This document shows, one piece after another, positions 44,865 through 53,504 of a DNA stretch of 64,000 nucleotides; position 1 is the stretch's first letter, and every line of letters begins with the position of its first letter. The DNA is from Maribacter aquimaris (GTDB lineage Bacteria > Bacteroidota > Bacteroidia > Flavobacteriales > Flavobacteriaceae). Both the position numbers and the translations under genes were made by a program. The DNA is taken from assembly GCF_014596745.1 (NCBI RefSeq), contig NZ_JABTCF010000003.1, positions 310,001 through 374,000 of the forward strand, written 5' to 3'. The notes under the pieces were generated by a model. The model searched no databases. It was given only the letters and a program-made list of their open reading frames with translations, and was not told the origin of the DNA.

Positions 44865-46718
44865 TTATTTTCTAATAGCCTTAAGTATTCTATCCTCTTT
44901 GATCAATACGTCTTTTAATAACAACTGATAAGGAAATTGTTTATGTTTTGATTCTCGAAATCCATCAAGTATATTTACAAGAGAACCTGCTGTAATCAAC
45001 GATAAATTAATTTCAAATTCCAAATCGCAGTCGTTGACAAAATCATCACTAAAATCTGGCGCTACAAGTAACGATTTAACAACATTAAAACCATTCTTTT
45101 TAGCCAAATCAACGTAAGATTTAATTTGTCTTGAAACAGAACTAAATTTATTGTATCCACTTTCTTTTACCGTTTTACACTCGATGATTATTATATTATC
45201 ATTTCCCAAATTTAAAACAAGGTCGATTTTGTTTTTTGCTGTATTCAGCTCTTTCTTCAGGGTTTCATCTACATTGAAACCAAGTTGTTCGAATATTTTT
45301 TGGGTAAGACATTCAAATTTTAAACCTAATTCACTTTCTTTTATAACAATTCCATTTTCCTTTAACAAATTCAAATTTCGAAAACCGATTGCAACGTAAT
45401 TTTCAATCAGCAAGTTTTCAGCGTCTTTGTACGCATCCAAAATATTTAGAACTAAATCACCTCTTGATTTTAATTCTTTTACGGCAATAAATTTTTTAAG
45501 TTCTTCCGTTGGCAAAATGTCGAGAACATCGCGCGGTTTTATATTAAAATCCAAAAGTGTACTACTGTTTAAAACAGTTTCTTCTGGCATTTCAAATTCT
45601 TTTAGCACTAACTTTCTAAATGACTTCAATTCTTCGTTTATTTCTAAAAGTAATTTTTCATAACCCTCAACTGAAATACCAACTTTTTCATCGTGTTCAA
45701 TTTCATTAAAATAATGGATTATATTATCAATTTTTTCTTCAAGTGTAACACCCTTTAGATTTGACGAAATTTTTAATCCTTTGCTCCAAATATCATTTAT
45801 CACTTTTTTTCTGTCGGTTAAATTTGTCCCTTCTTTGTGAATACCGTTTTTAAGTAAATTCGTGAACGAAATCCCCTCTTTGATTATTTGCTTGATTTTT
45901 GATTCATAATCCAATTCCCGGGCGTCGATATTGTGTTTGCGGCAAATAAGGTTTATTTGCGATTCTTTAAGCGTTTTTAGAACGCGGCGGAAATATTTAT
46001 CTGCAAGTTCTTTCTTTCTGATTTTACGTAAAACCTTAACAACTTCGTCTGCAACATAGATCAAGTTATTTTTCTTTGAATAAAAAACGACCCCAATATT
46101 TTTCAGGAAGGTCGTAACATTGTCAATATCCAATTTTTCAGGAGGAATAATTAAGTAGTTGATTAGTTTTACTTCTTCTTGGGATAATTCCAACTGGTGT
46201 GTCAACGTCAATAAAATAGACAATTCATCATCGGTTATTTTTGAATCCCTATTATTATCATAATCATTATTATATGCAGTTTCCACACATGCTTTATAAA
46301 TAAGATAATCACGTTTTCTTACTTCATCAATTTCCGATTTATCCGCTTCCAATTGTGATTTTAATTCCCTTGTTCTCTTTCTAATATTTGCCAACTCCTT
46401 TTCGTATAATCTGCCAAGCCAGTCTTGCTTTAAAATATTATTGCCATCCTTAATGATAATATCGATTAGAATATCTAACTGAGAGGTAGTATTGACAAAT
46501 TCCGCTTTAACAGTTTCCGCGAATTCATCTTTAATCAATTCGAAAACTTTTGCAATATTAATACTGTCAACACTTTTTAGATTATTGCTGCTATCTGAAA
46601 GTATCTTGTCAATCTCCTTGCTATTTTTGGGATTGCTAGATTTTATATTGTCAATGATTTTTAGAAATGAATTTTTTTCAAGCGAATTAACGTTGTCAAG
46701 AATTTTTTCAAGTTTCAT
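44865..46718 (-). CDS. Large helical protein with C-terminal Mrr-like PD-(D/E)XK domain
   Basis: 617 residues. Residues 1-140 are charged and coiled-coil-like (KELANIRKRTRELKSQLEADKSEIDEV). The middle (about 150-450) is helical with TerB-like character (ITDDELSILLTLTHQLELS), though I cannot assign it firmly. The C-terminal domain (about 458-600) has GLKFECLTQKIFEQLGF, then KIDLVLNL (Asp499), IIIIECK (Glu513-x-Lys515) and RQIKSY (Gln531-x3-Tyr535), the Mrr-type nuclease pattern. Its start overlaps the 3' end of the ion-channel gene by 11 bp, so the two are translationally coupled. A nuclease-like protein coupled to a channel suggests a defence or stress module; no such system is known to me. 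Confidence 0.8.
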   Translation of the reverse strand: MKLEKILDNVNSLEKNSFLKIIDNIKSSNPKNSKEIDKILSDSSNNLKSVDSINIAKVFELIKDEFAETVKAEFVNTTSQLDILIDIIIKDGNNILKQDWLGRLYEKELANIRKRTRELKSQLEADKSEIDEVRKRDYLIYKACVETAYNNDYDNNRDSKITDDELSILLTLTHQLELSQEEVKLINYLIIPPEKLDIDNVTTFLKNIGVVFYSKKNNLIYVADEVVKVLRKIRKKELADKYFRRVLKTLKESQINLICRKHNIDARELDYESKIKQIIKEGISFTNLLKNGIHKEGTNLTDRKKVINDIWSKGLKISSNLKGVTLEEKIDNIIHYFNEIEHDEKVGISVEGYEKLLLEINEELKSFRKLVLKEFEMPEETVLNSSTLLDFNIKPRDVLDILPTEELKKFIAVKELKSRGDLVLNILDAYKDAENLLIENYVAIGFRNLNLLKENGIVIKESELGLKFECLTQKIFEQLGFNVDETLKKELNTAKNKIDLVLNLGNDNIIIIECKTVKESGYNKFSSVSRQIKSYVDLAKKNGFNVVKSLLVAPDFSDDFVNDCDLEFEINLSLITAGSLVNILDGFRESKHKQFPYQLLLKDVLIKEDRILKAIRK

Positions 46719-47493
46719 GATTATTGATTTTTGTAAGTATTTCGTTTATTTTAGAATCGAGCTTATCAATTTTCTTTTCCAACTCATCATTATTGTCACT
46801 GACCATAGCATCCACAAAGATTGAATTCACGATAGAAAGTCCAAAAATCCCACCCGTTAAGACAACAAATATGAAATAGAGATAGGTAAAAAATGTAGCA
46901 GTTTTTGAATAATTGACAATTATTTGCTCTGGGATTTCAAACCAGCCTTCAACCGTGAATATCTTAAATGTTGAGTACAAGGAAACTATTGGGTTTTTGA
47001 AATATTCAGAACCGCTGTTTTGAAAAAGATAAAAAGAAAGCACACCGATAATAAAGATGTATACGGCAAAGCCTAAGAATACAAATACCGAAGCTTTTAA
47101 GGCTCGTTGAACACCCGCTACCAATTCCCCGACATTCGGTATAAATTTAATAAATCGGAAAGCTTTGAAAACACGCATTATCCTGAAAACGAGCAAGAAA
47201 CTAAAATCGACTATGTCTAAATTGAAGATGAAAGTTATCAAAGCAGGTATTGAAAGTATTATCAAGACAAAATCGAGTTTATTCCAATTGGATCCAAAAT
47301 ATCCTTTAAAACCAAATTCGCTGCATTTAAAAACCAATTCAAGAATAAACAATGTCGTAATTAAATTGTCGATTATCGCCAGAACATACTTGTCATTTTC
47401 CGAAGGAAAATATGCCCCTATAAATAGTATTACTGAATTCAAAAGAATCAGTCCGAGAATAAATCTATCGTTTAGAAAAAGTCTCTTAACCAT
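46708..47493 (-). CDS. Voltage-gated ion channel (BacNav-like, PF00520)
   Basis: 261 residues. A single six-helix channel domain: S1-S3 within about 10-95, S4 with regularly spaced basic residues (FRIMRVFKAFRFIKF; Arg104, Arg107, Lys110, Arg113, Lys116), S5 at about 133-157, a pore loop with FTVEGWFEI (180-187; compare LESW in bacterial sodium channels), S6 at about 200-228, and a C-terminal coiled coil (NNDELEKKIDKLDSKINEIL) typical of tetrameric bacterial channels. Located in the inner membrane; Na+ or Ca2+ selectivity is not certain. The gene overlaps the downstream nuclease-like gene by 11 bp. Confidence 0.93.
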   Translation of the reverse strand: MVKRLFLNDRFILGLILLNSVILFIGAYFPSENDKYVLAIIDNLITTLFILELVFKCSEFGFKGYFGSNWNKLDFVLIILSIPALITFIFNLDIVDFSFLLVFRIMRVFKAFRFIKFIPNVGELVAGVQRALKASVFVFLGFAVYIFIIGVLSFYLFQNSGSEYFKNPIVSLYSTFKIFTVEGWFEIPEQIIVNYSKTATFFTYLYFIFVVLTGGIFGLSIVNSIFVDAMVSDNNDELEKKIDKLDSKINEILTKINNHET

Positions 47494-47560
47494 ATTTTTA
47501 TAATTGTGTCACGGCCAATGCTTAAACCACATTCACAGAGAGAATTCAAGTTCCATTTTT

Positions 47561-48052
47561 TTATTTATTCTTAAAATAATTCCAATTTTCTATTAAAAAT
47601 TCCTGTATTCCACTAGGCTTATATTCAGGATAAATTTTTGAGAAATCATCTTTAGCAGTGATAAATGAATAATTGCTTATTTTCTCTTTAAGTGCCATAT
47701 AAAGTAATCCAATACTAGGGGATCTGGATACACCTTGGTTACAATGAATCAATACTTTTTTATTCAAGTTTAGATTACTCTCAATAAATTCAATTGATTT
47801 ATCAAAAAGAATTTTATCAAAGTACTTTCCCGTTGGAGTATCTACCATATTTAGAATTAATCGGTTTGGCCTATATGCCAATAAATACTCAGGATGCGTT
47901 TTTGCCACTGATCTACCAGTATAGCCAACTGCTTTTCTATGACATGGTTCTTTGCAAGCTTGTACAAAAGAAAAGTCGCTTTCATTTTGAAATTCTTTAT
48001 AATCATTTAAACTTCCTACGTAAAGGTTTCTGTCTATTTCTTTCATTTTCAA
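47561..48052 (-). CDS. Dual-specificity protein phosphatase-family protein
   Basis: 163 residues with a complete cysteine-phosphatase P-loop, LIHCNQGVSRSPS (Cys104, Arg110), and a plausible general-acid Asp71 in NMVDTP upstream. It dephosphorylates phospho-Tyr/Ser/Thr or small phosphates. It lies 67 bp upstream of the channel gene on the same strand, so it may belong to the same transcript. The acceptor is unknown. AT-rich like its neighbours. Confidence 0.9.
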   Translation of the reverse strand: MKMKEIDRNLYVGSLNDYKEFQNESDFSFVQACKEPCHRKAVGYTGRSVAKTHPEYLLAYRPNRLILNMVDTPTGKYFDKILFDKSIEFIESNLNLNKKVLIHCNQGVSRSPSIGLLYMALKEKISNYSFITAKDDFSKIYPEYKPSGIQEFLIENWNYFKNK

Positions 48053-48125
48053 TTTTAATGAAGTAACAAGGTTTTATACAATTGTATATGACACTTTAGA
48101 AAATATAAGTTTAATTTTTCGGGTT

Positions 48126-48161
48126 AGCTACGCTACGAAGTCACAGGCTTCGCAGAGCGGG
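48126..48161. repeat. Half REP-like element 3' of the DUF3644 gene
   Basis: TACGAAGTCACAGGCTTCGCAGAGCGGG-type sequence 17 bp from the leftward stop at 48178; same right half as in the other copies. Confidence 0.75.
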
Positions 48162-48177
48162 TGTTTTTCGTTCATTT

Positions 48178-49155
48178 TTATTTCTTCTTATATTTCTTGT
48201 CAAGTTCTTGCCAAATATTAGAATTAAAAAAAGACTTCACTTGAGACTTCGCATTTTTAGGGTCTAAACTTCTGTTATAAGCAAGTTTCTTATTCTTCTT
48301 TATGCCTCTCATAATATCGTGGAAATTAGAATTAAGTTTAAAATCCAAATACCTATTTCTTGCTGTAGATGTTAATTTATTATATGTTAACGGGAACTTT
48401 TTTGTAATATCTTCTTCTGATAGATTTACTGGGATTCCGTCTGCATCGTATCTCATACCAATTCCATCCAATGTTGCATTTTTTTTGAATGAAATATCAA
48501 TTCCAATTGCCACGCTAAAGTTTAAATCTTCATTATCAGTTTCAGATACTTTTTTCTTTAAAAAATTAAGATAGTTCGTAACTTCATCGGTCAAAATTGC
48601 TTTAGATTCTATTGTAGAATCTACATAAGCAAGAGGCATTAAATAAAAATTGTATTGAGATAAATTTGTCTTAGGTTCCCATTTTTTTATTAATTCCATA
48701 TAATTTTTTATACAAGCAAATCCTAGTTCTTGGATTTCTTTTGATATGTCTGAACTATTATGAAAATGAATTGCGTTATCCCTTAATTCAATTAATGCAA
48801 ATAGACTTTTGACAAGATTTAAACTTACTTGTTCTCCTTTACCTTTTAATCTTAGAATTGAATCAGCAAGACTAATTGTCATAGGATTTTTAGCCCTATT
48901 TAATTTAGGTTGTAGGCGTTTGGATTTTTCGCCATTTTTTAGTTTTTTGGGCTCCATTTGATATATGGAGTTCATCTTATAATTACCAACCTTTAGAAGT
49001 CTTGCTTTAAATAGTAACTCCCAAGCGTTAATTGATAAAATCGAAAAAGTTTCTTCCCTATATTTAAAGTCAGGTTTGTTATAAATTTCTATTGCTGACA
49101 ACATCGAATTAATTGATTTATCTAAAAGACTTTTATAGGTTTTATTTATTTTCAT
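48178..49155 (-). CDS. DUF3644 domain protein
   Basis: 325 residues from the ATG at 49155; an ATG two codons earlier (49161) is equally possible. The N-terminal part fits DUF3644: SILSINAWELLFKARLL, then a basic loop and LFALIELRDNAIHFHN, a HEPN-like RDNAIHF motif. HEPN-type proteins are often RNases in conflict systems, so a defence role is plausible but not shown. It lies in the accessory block between a repeat-rich region and the phosphatase gene. Confidence 0.82.
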   Translation of the reverse strand: MKINKTYKSLLDKSINSMLSAIEIYNKPDFKYREETFSILSINAWELLFKARLLKVGNYKMNSIYQMEPKKLKNGEKSKRLQPKLNRAKNPMTISLADSILRLKGKGEQVSLNLVKSLFALIELRDNAIHFHNSSDISKEIQELGFACIKNYMELIKKWEPKTNLSQYNFYLMPLAYVDSTIESKAILTDEVTNYLNFLKKKVSETDNEDLNFSVAIGIDISFKKNATLDGIGMRYDADGIPVNLSEEDITKKFPLTYNKLTSTARNRYLDFKLNSNFHDIMRGIKKNKKLAYNRSLDPKNAKSQVKSFFNSNIWQELDKKYKKK

Positions 49156-49434
49156 TGGCAACTATGTATTTATCTCGAATTTATATGCGTTTTATTTAAA
49201 TTACCTCCAACTTATTCAAATTTCTATATCTCAAATCTTTACACCCTTAATATCTGAATATTAAAGTCTATTGCAACCTATCACTTTATTTCTATTCTGC
49301 CTTACAGAAAAGCGTAAGGCCGTTTCAAAAAATTGTTGTATCTGCCTTATTCGTATTGTTTTAGGGTATAGCACAACTCCCCTATTTCCTATACCATAGA
49401 AAATAGGTGCTAGATGCTTCTTACATACAATAAT

Positions 49435-49690
49435 GGTGTTTTCCCATAGAATAATGGGAAGTCCGTTCAGGGTTGTTCGCCCTTGTGGGATCTTGGTTTC
49501 GGTGTCGATATATGGGTTGGTCACAACTGAGCTTTCAACTACAAAAGCATCATATTTTAAATTATGTTTCCTTTCTGTGCTGTTTCTCGGGAGCTAACTA
49601 AACAGCGTTTTAATCACAACCTAAGGTAAGGAAAATCGCACTTAAAATAAAGCCGGTTTATTAGGAGTTATCAACGCTATTCGTCCCAAT
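49435..49690. repeat. Diverged repeat, copy 1 (upstream of DUF3644)
   Basis: It shares with 53505-53735 the blocks GTGTTTTCCCATAGAA, GTTGGTCAC, CAAAAGCATC and TTTCTCGGGAG in the same order and spacing, with a variable hairpin in the middle (AGGG...CCCT here). Both copies lie about 300-500 bp upstream of a leftward gene. Might be a structured RNA, leader or degenerate mobile element. Confidence 0.55.
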
Positions 49691-49721
49691 GCACAAAAAA
49701 AGACCTCCGATACAGATAATG

Positions 49722-50780
49722 GCTGTGCGAAGTTTGCAACTTCGCACCATAACATTGGGCTGCGCTATTTCACTCTTGTCACTTACTCACTCATACGCTA
49801 CGAAGTCATGGACTTCTCGGAGCAGGTATTTGGTATCGAATTGATGGTAGGTTTATAGAAAATAAAAATCCGTCCAAACTTCTTTGCTTGTCCAATGAAA
49901 CCGACGAAGGAGGTTCTTGAATACGTATTTCTTCATTTCTTTGCTTGTCCAAAGAAACGAAGCAAAGAAAAGACACTCCTTCATTAGGTGTTTCCAAAAA
50001 TTTTAGGATTTTTGGAACCGTCACTATGGCCTAAATTATTTCCAAGGCTTCAATAATTCTTAACGGCCATACCGACTACACTACAGAAGGAGATCACCCC
50101 CAATAATATTCAATACCCAATTAATGGTAGGTTTATTGAGAAGATAAATCAGTCTAAACTTCTTTGCTTGTCCAATGAAACCGACGAAGGAGGTTCTTGA
50201 ATACCTATTTCTTCATTTCTTTGCTTGTCCAATGAAACCGACGAAGGAGGTTCTTGAATACCTTATTCTAAAATAAACCAGCAATGAAAAACGAAACCGA
50301 AGGTTCACGAATTCCTATTTCATAAAATAACCAGCCATGAGCTAAACAAAGAAAAGACACTCCTTCATTAGGTGTTTCCAAAAATTTTAGGATTTTTGGA
50401 ACCGTCACTATGGCCTAAATTATTTCCAAGGCTTCAATAATTCTTAACGGCCATACCGACTACACTACAGAAGGAGATCACCCCTCAATGATATTTGGTA
50501 TCGAATTGATGGTAGGTATCTAGAAAAGATAAATAAGTCCAAACTTCTTCGTTTGTCCAATGAAACCGACAAAGGAGGTTCTTGAATACTTATTTCTTCA
50601 TTTCTTTGCTTGTCCAATGAAACCGACGAAGGAGGTTCTTGAATACCTATTTCTTTTCTTCGGCTCTGCGAAGTTTGCAACTTCGCACCAAAACATTAAG
50701 CTAGACTATTTCAGTCTTGTCACTTACCCACGTACTTACGCAATACACTACGAAGTCATAGACTTCGCAGAGCGGGTTTT
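49722..50780. repeat. Third repeat block
   Basis: Contains REP-like doublets at 49722-49825 and 50663-50780, the latter ending 2 bp from the higA-like stop. It also has 180-bp core copies at 49967-50145 and 50351-50528, and about five copies of the GCTTGTCCAATGAAACCGA motif (near 49880, 50161, 50221, 50549, 50604). Peptide-like frames within it are conserved only because the DNA is repeated. Confidence 0.85.
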
Positions 50781-50781
50781 G

Positions 50782-51084
50782 TTAGGCAACGTTTTTATTT
50801 TCGAAGTGCTTGATTTTGTTCAGTTCAGATTTTTTAGTTTCTTTTTCTTCTTCGATATCATAATCATCTTGAAGTCCAAGCCAGAACTTGGCCGAATTTC
50901 CGAAATATTTGCTCAAACGTAAAGCGGTGTCCGCCGTTATTCTACGATTACCTTTAACAATTTCAGAAATCCGTGTTTGTGGTATTCTCAAATCTTTTGA
51001 AAGACGGTAAGCCGTTATTTCAAGAGGTTCAAGAAACTCATAAAACAAAATTTCGCCAGGATGTACATTCGCTAACTTTTCCAT
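50782..51084 (-). CDS. higA: HigA-type antitoxin
   Basis: 100 residues, HTH XRE/HigA family: NVHPGEILFYEFLEPL at the N-terminus, then AYRLSKDLRIPQTRISEIVKG (helix-turn-helix, about 25-45) and DTALRLSKYFGNSAKFWLGLQ. It binds DNA and neutralises the HigB-like toxin encoded 11 bp upstream. A REP-like doublet begins 2 bp after its stop. The stop context GCCTAAC is noted under rejected items. Confidence 0.93.
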   Translation of the reverse strand: MEKLANVHPGEILFYEFLEPLEITAYRLSKDLRIPQTRISEIVKGNRRITADTALRLSKYFGNSAKFWLGLQDDYDIEEEKETKKSELNKIKHFENKNVA

Positions 51085-51095
51085 TTTTCTATTTT

Positions 51096-51377
51096 TTAGT
51101 GATAATCAATTATTTCAACTTCGCTAGCGTTTCCTTTGTTCCATTTGAATATAATCCGCCATTGCTTGTTAATTCTAATACTATAAAACCCACTCAATTT
51201 TCCACCGAGTTTTTCTAATCGGTTCGAAGGCGGAATCCTTAAATCCTCAACATCTTGCGAGTTATTCAGCATTCTGAGTTTCCTTCGTCCAACTTTCTGA
51301 ACATCAATTGGCATTTTTTTAACTCGTATTCCGTTCCAAATTTGTTCGGTTGCTTTAGAACCAAAGGATAATATCAT
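51096..51377 (-). CDS. higB: HigB/RelE-family toxin
   Basis: 93 residues: MILSFGSKATEQIWNG, then LRIPPSNRLEKLGGKLSGFYSIRINKQWRIIFKW, the RelE-fold mRNA-interferase core with the conserved R-I-x-F/W ending. Toxin precedes antitoxin, as is normal for HigBA. Fully intact by eye. Probably autoregulated from the promoter at 51399-51406. Confidence 0.93.
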   Translation of the reverse strand: MILSFGSKATEQIWNGIRVKKMPIDVQKVGRRKLRMLNNSQDVEDLRIPPSNRLEKLGGKLSGFYSIRINKQWRIIFKWNKGNASEVEIIDYH

Positions 51378-51386
51378 ATCTTTTCA

Positions 51387-51406
51387 CGTTACTAACGCCA
51401 AAGATA
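51387..51406 (-). promoter_or_regulatory. Promoter -7 box and palindrome upstream of higBA
   Basis: On the minus strand TATCTTTG (51406-51399) matches TAnnTTTG. It is followed at once by the perfect 11-bp palindrome CGTTAGTAACG (51397-51387), 10 bp before the toxin start codon; this is a plausible HigA operator. No TTTG at -33 was found. Confidence 0.4.
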
Positions 51407-51480
51407 AGTATTTTATTTTAAGTGCAGATTTTTTTGGGAAGGCTACACATGTATTCTACTTCTTTATACCCCCAAATAGG

Positions 51481-51518
51481 GGAATAAATCTATCGTTTAG
51501 AAAAAGTCCCTTACTCAT
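51481..51518 (-). pseudogene. 5' remnant of a second ion-channel gene
   Basis: The first 37 bases from the ATG at 51518 match the first 37 bases of the channel gene at 47493 in 34 positions. Translation gives MSKGLFLNDRFI against MVKRLFLNDRFI. The frame then ends after eight unrelated codons. It lies about 100 bp upstream of higB. Confidence 0.65.
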
Positions 51519-51592
51519 TTAACTTCAATTGTTTCTCACTTAGAGTCGCCACTTTAAGGGTTATCAAAATACTTTTTAAACTCTCACTACCC

Positions 51593-51680
51593 CTGGCTGT
51601 GCGAAGTTTGCAACTACGAACCTTAAAATTAGGCTGTATTATTTCACTCTTGTGACTTACTCATGTACTTACCCAGACTG
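51593..51680. repeat. Left half of a REP-like element 3' of the sulfatase gene
   Basis: GCTGTGCGAAGTTTGCAACT and the following TTAGGCTG-TATTTCACTCTTG stretch match the left half of the doublets elsewhere; the right hairpin is missing. It lies 3' (minus strand) of the sulfatase at 51772. Confidence 0.7.
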
Positions 51681-51771
51681 ATTTTTATTTTCTTGAAATC
51701 AATGGGCTTTCCACATCCACGGCATCCAGGCCGCTTGGGTTTAAAACAATATACTTTCGGTTAAACAGTAC

Positions 51772-53241
51772 CTAATTCTTTTCATACCCATAGCTGAATT
51801 CTTTTGAATACGTATGTTCCCGCTCCATGATATTGACCATCTTTTCTACGATTTCAGGATGTTCAGTAGCAATATTATTTTGTTCCCCTACATCAGAGGC
51901 CAAATTATAGAGCTCAATAGGAGCTTCGGCATTATTGTCCATATTCAAGCGTATTCCCTTCCAATCTCCTAGTCTTACTGCTTGTTTGCCTCCTTGAACA
52001 TGAAATTCCCAATATAAATAATCATGCTTTTGTTGTGTCTCTCCCAATAATTCGGGTAAAAGTGATATACCATCTATATTTTCAGGTGTTTTTAATTGGG
52101 CAATTTCACAAACTGTAGGTAGAAAGTCCCAAAAAGCTGAAATGTGATCAGAAGTTGAATTCGGTTTTATTTTCTCTGGCCAATAGGCCATCATTGGCAC
52201 CCGTATTCCTCCTTCGTACAAATCGCGTTTATACCCTTTTAAACCCGCATTGCTGTTAAAATAATCCGGGTCAGCCCCACCTTCTTGATGAGGACCATTA
52301 TCCGAGGTAAATATTATTATGGTATTATCCGCAATGCCAAGCTCTTCTACTTTTTTTCTGATCTCGCCTACTTGCTTATCCAGCAAGTAAACCATGGCGG
52401 CAAAAGCGGTATGTGGTTCGTCCTGGAAACTATAGCCACCATCCTTTTGGTATATACGTTCGGTCAATTCCTCATAATTATTGTCCATACCCTTATATTT
52501 CTTTTCAGGTAAAAGTTTACCCCTAAATTTTTCCATATACTTTTCAGGAGCCATAAGTTCTGCATGTGGTATTGTCGATGGATAATACATGAAAAAAGTA
52601 GTGTCTTTATTCTTTTCAAGAAATGAAAGTGCCTCTTTATGAATAATGTCAGGAGCATAAATGCCTATATCTTGACCTTGGTTTTCTTCCAATATTTCCC
52701 TAGTTTGGTTGTGCCATAAATGGTAAGGGTAATAACTATGTCCCATCCTTTGACAATTAAAACCGTAAAATTCATCAAATCCTTGATTATTTGGATCTCC
52801 TTCGGAGCCAGGATACCCAAGTCCCCACTTCCCAAATGCCCCTGTTACATAACCCCCGGATTTTAAAAGCTGAGCAACCGTTACTATCGAAGAATTTATA
52901 GGATATTGCCCTTCTGGTTTAACTTCCCGATTTCCACGAATAAACGTATGGCCCGTATGCTGTCCCGTCATTAAAGAAGAACGGGATGGCGCACAAACCG
53001 TTGAACCGGAATAATGTTGTGTAAAAAACATTCCGTCCTTCGATAATTTGTCAATATTTGGTGTTGAAAACTTTTCTTGACCGGTTAAACTTAAATCACC
53101 ATAACCCAAATCATCTGCCAGAATATAGATAATGTTAGGCTTTTGTATTTGTTTAGCACCTATTGCCTTTTTTTTATTGTTGCATCCAACTATAGTGGAC
53201 AATAGAATAATTATTGATAAAGTTTTTATCATTCGATTCAT
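51772..53241 (-). CDS. Arylsulfatase-type sulfatase lipoprotein
   Basis: 489 residues from the ATG at 53241, which begins the signal peptide with lipobox IVGC (Cys20); an in-frame ATG at 53280 adds a basic leader. The metal motif ILADDLGYGD and the sulfatase signature VCAPSRSSLMTG (Cys83, formylglycine precursor) are intact; GKWGLGYPG and FTSDNGPH follow. It desulfates a glycan or aryl sulfate outside the cytoplasm. It needs a formylglycine-generating enzyme encoded elsewhere. Single gene, distinct from the sulfatase at 4130. Confidence 0.94.
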   Translation of the reverse strand: MNRMIKTLSIIILLSTIVGCNNKKKAIGAKQIQKPNIIYILADDLGYGDLSLTGQEKFSTPNIDKLSKDGMFFTQHYSGSTVCAPSRSSLMTGQHTGHTFIRGNREVKPEGQYPINSSIVTVAQLLKSGGYVTGAFGKWGLGYPGSEGDPNNQGFDEFYGFNCQRMGHSYYPYHLWHNQTREILEENQGQDIGIYAPDIIHKEALSFLEKNKDTTFFMYYPSTIPHAELMAPEKYMEKFRGKLLPEKKYKGMDNNYEELTERIYQKDGGYSFQDEPHTAFAAMVYLLDKQVGEIRKKVEELGIADNTIIIFTSDNGPHQEGGADPDYFNSNAGLKGYKRDLYEGGIRVPMMAYWPEKIKPNSTSDHISAFWDFLPTVCEIAQLKTPENIDGISLLPELLGETQQKHDYLYWEFHVQGGKQAVRLGDWKGIRLNMDNNAEAPIELYNLASDVGEQNNIATEHPEIVEKMVNIMEREHTYSKEFSYGYEKN

Positions 53242-53504
53242 ATGTTTCCTTTTTTTTTTGCTGCGCTTGATGAGGCACAACTTGTTTGTAAACGTATTTA
53301 ATACATCCTTTAACCCTCCAAATTGAGATAGAAAGAATCATTGTAAACTCTCGCTACAGTAATCCTTTGCTTTACTGATTTTCCCAAGGTCGTTAAAGAA
53401 TGTTTTTGTATTTCACTTAATAGCAATGATTTATATCGAAGCAATGCAAACCTATTCTTTGAAATACAGAAAAAAAGGTAAGTATGAATCTTAAATAAAA
53501 CAGT

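Noticed and set aside
49261-49524. Minus-strand 87-codon frame upstream of DUF3644
   Set aside because: Part of the diverged repeat pair. The related frame at 53310-53675 differs in the centre and neither shows a known domain, so I treat the pair as non-coding repeats, with some doubt.
42370-50680. Conserved peptide frames in the repeat blocks (ETPNEGVSFL, EPPSSVSLDKQR)
   Set aside because: They are the same because the DNA repeats are nearly identical; no start signals or consistent ends.
40984-51680. REP-like doublets as integron attC sites
   Set aside because: Same-strand single genes with a 3' palindromic element recall gene cassettes, and the higA stop region even reads GCCTAAC. But the other copies lack matching RYYYAAC/GTTRRRY cores and no integrase gene is in the window.
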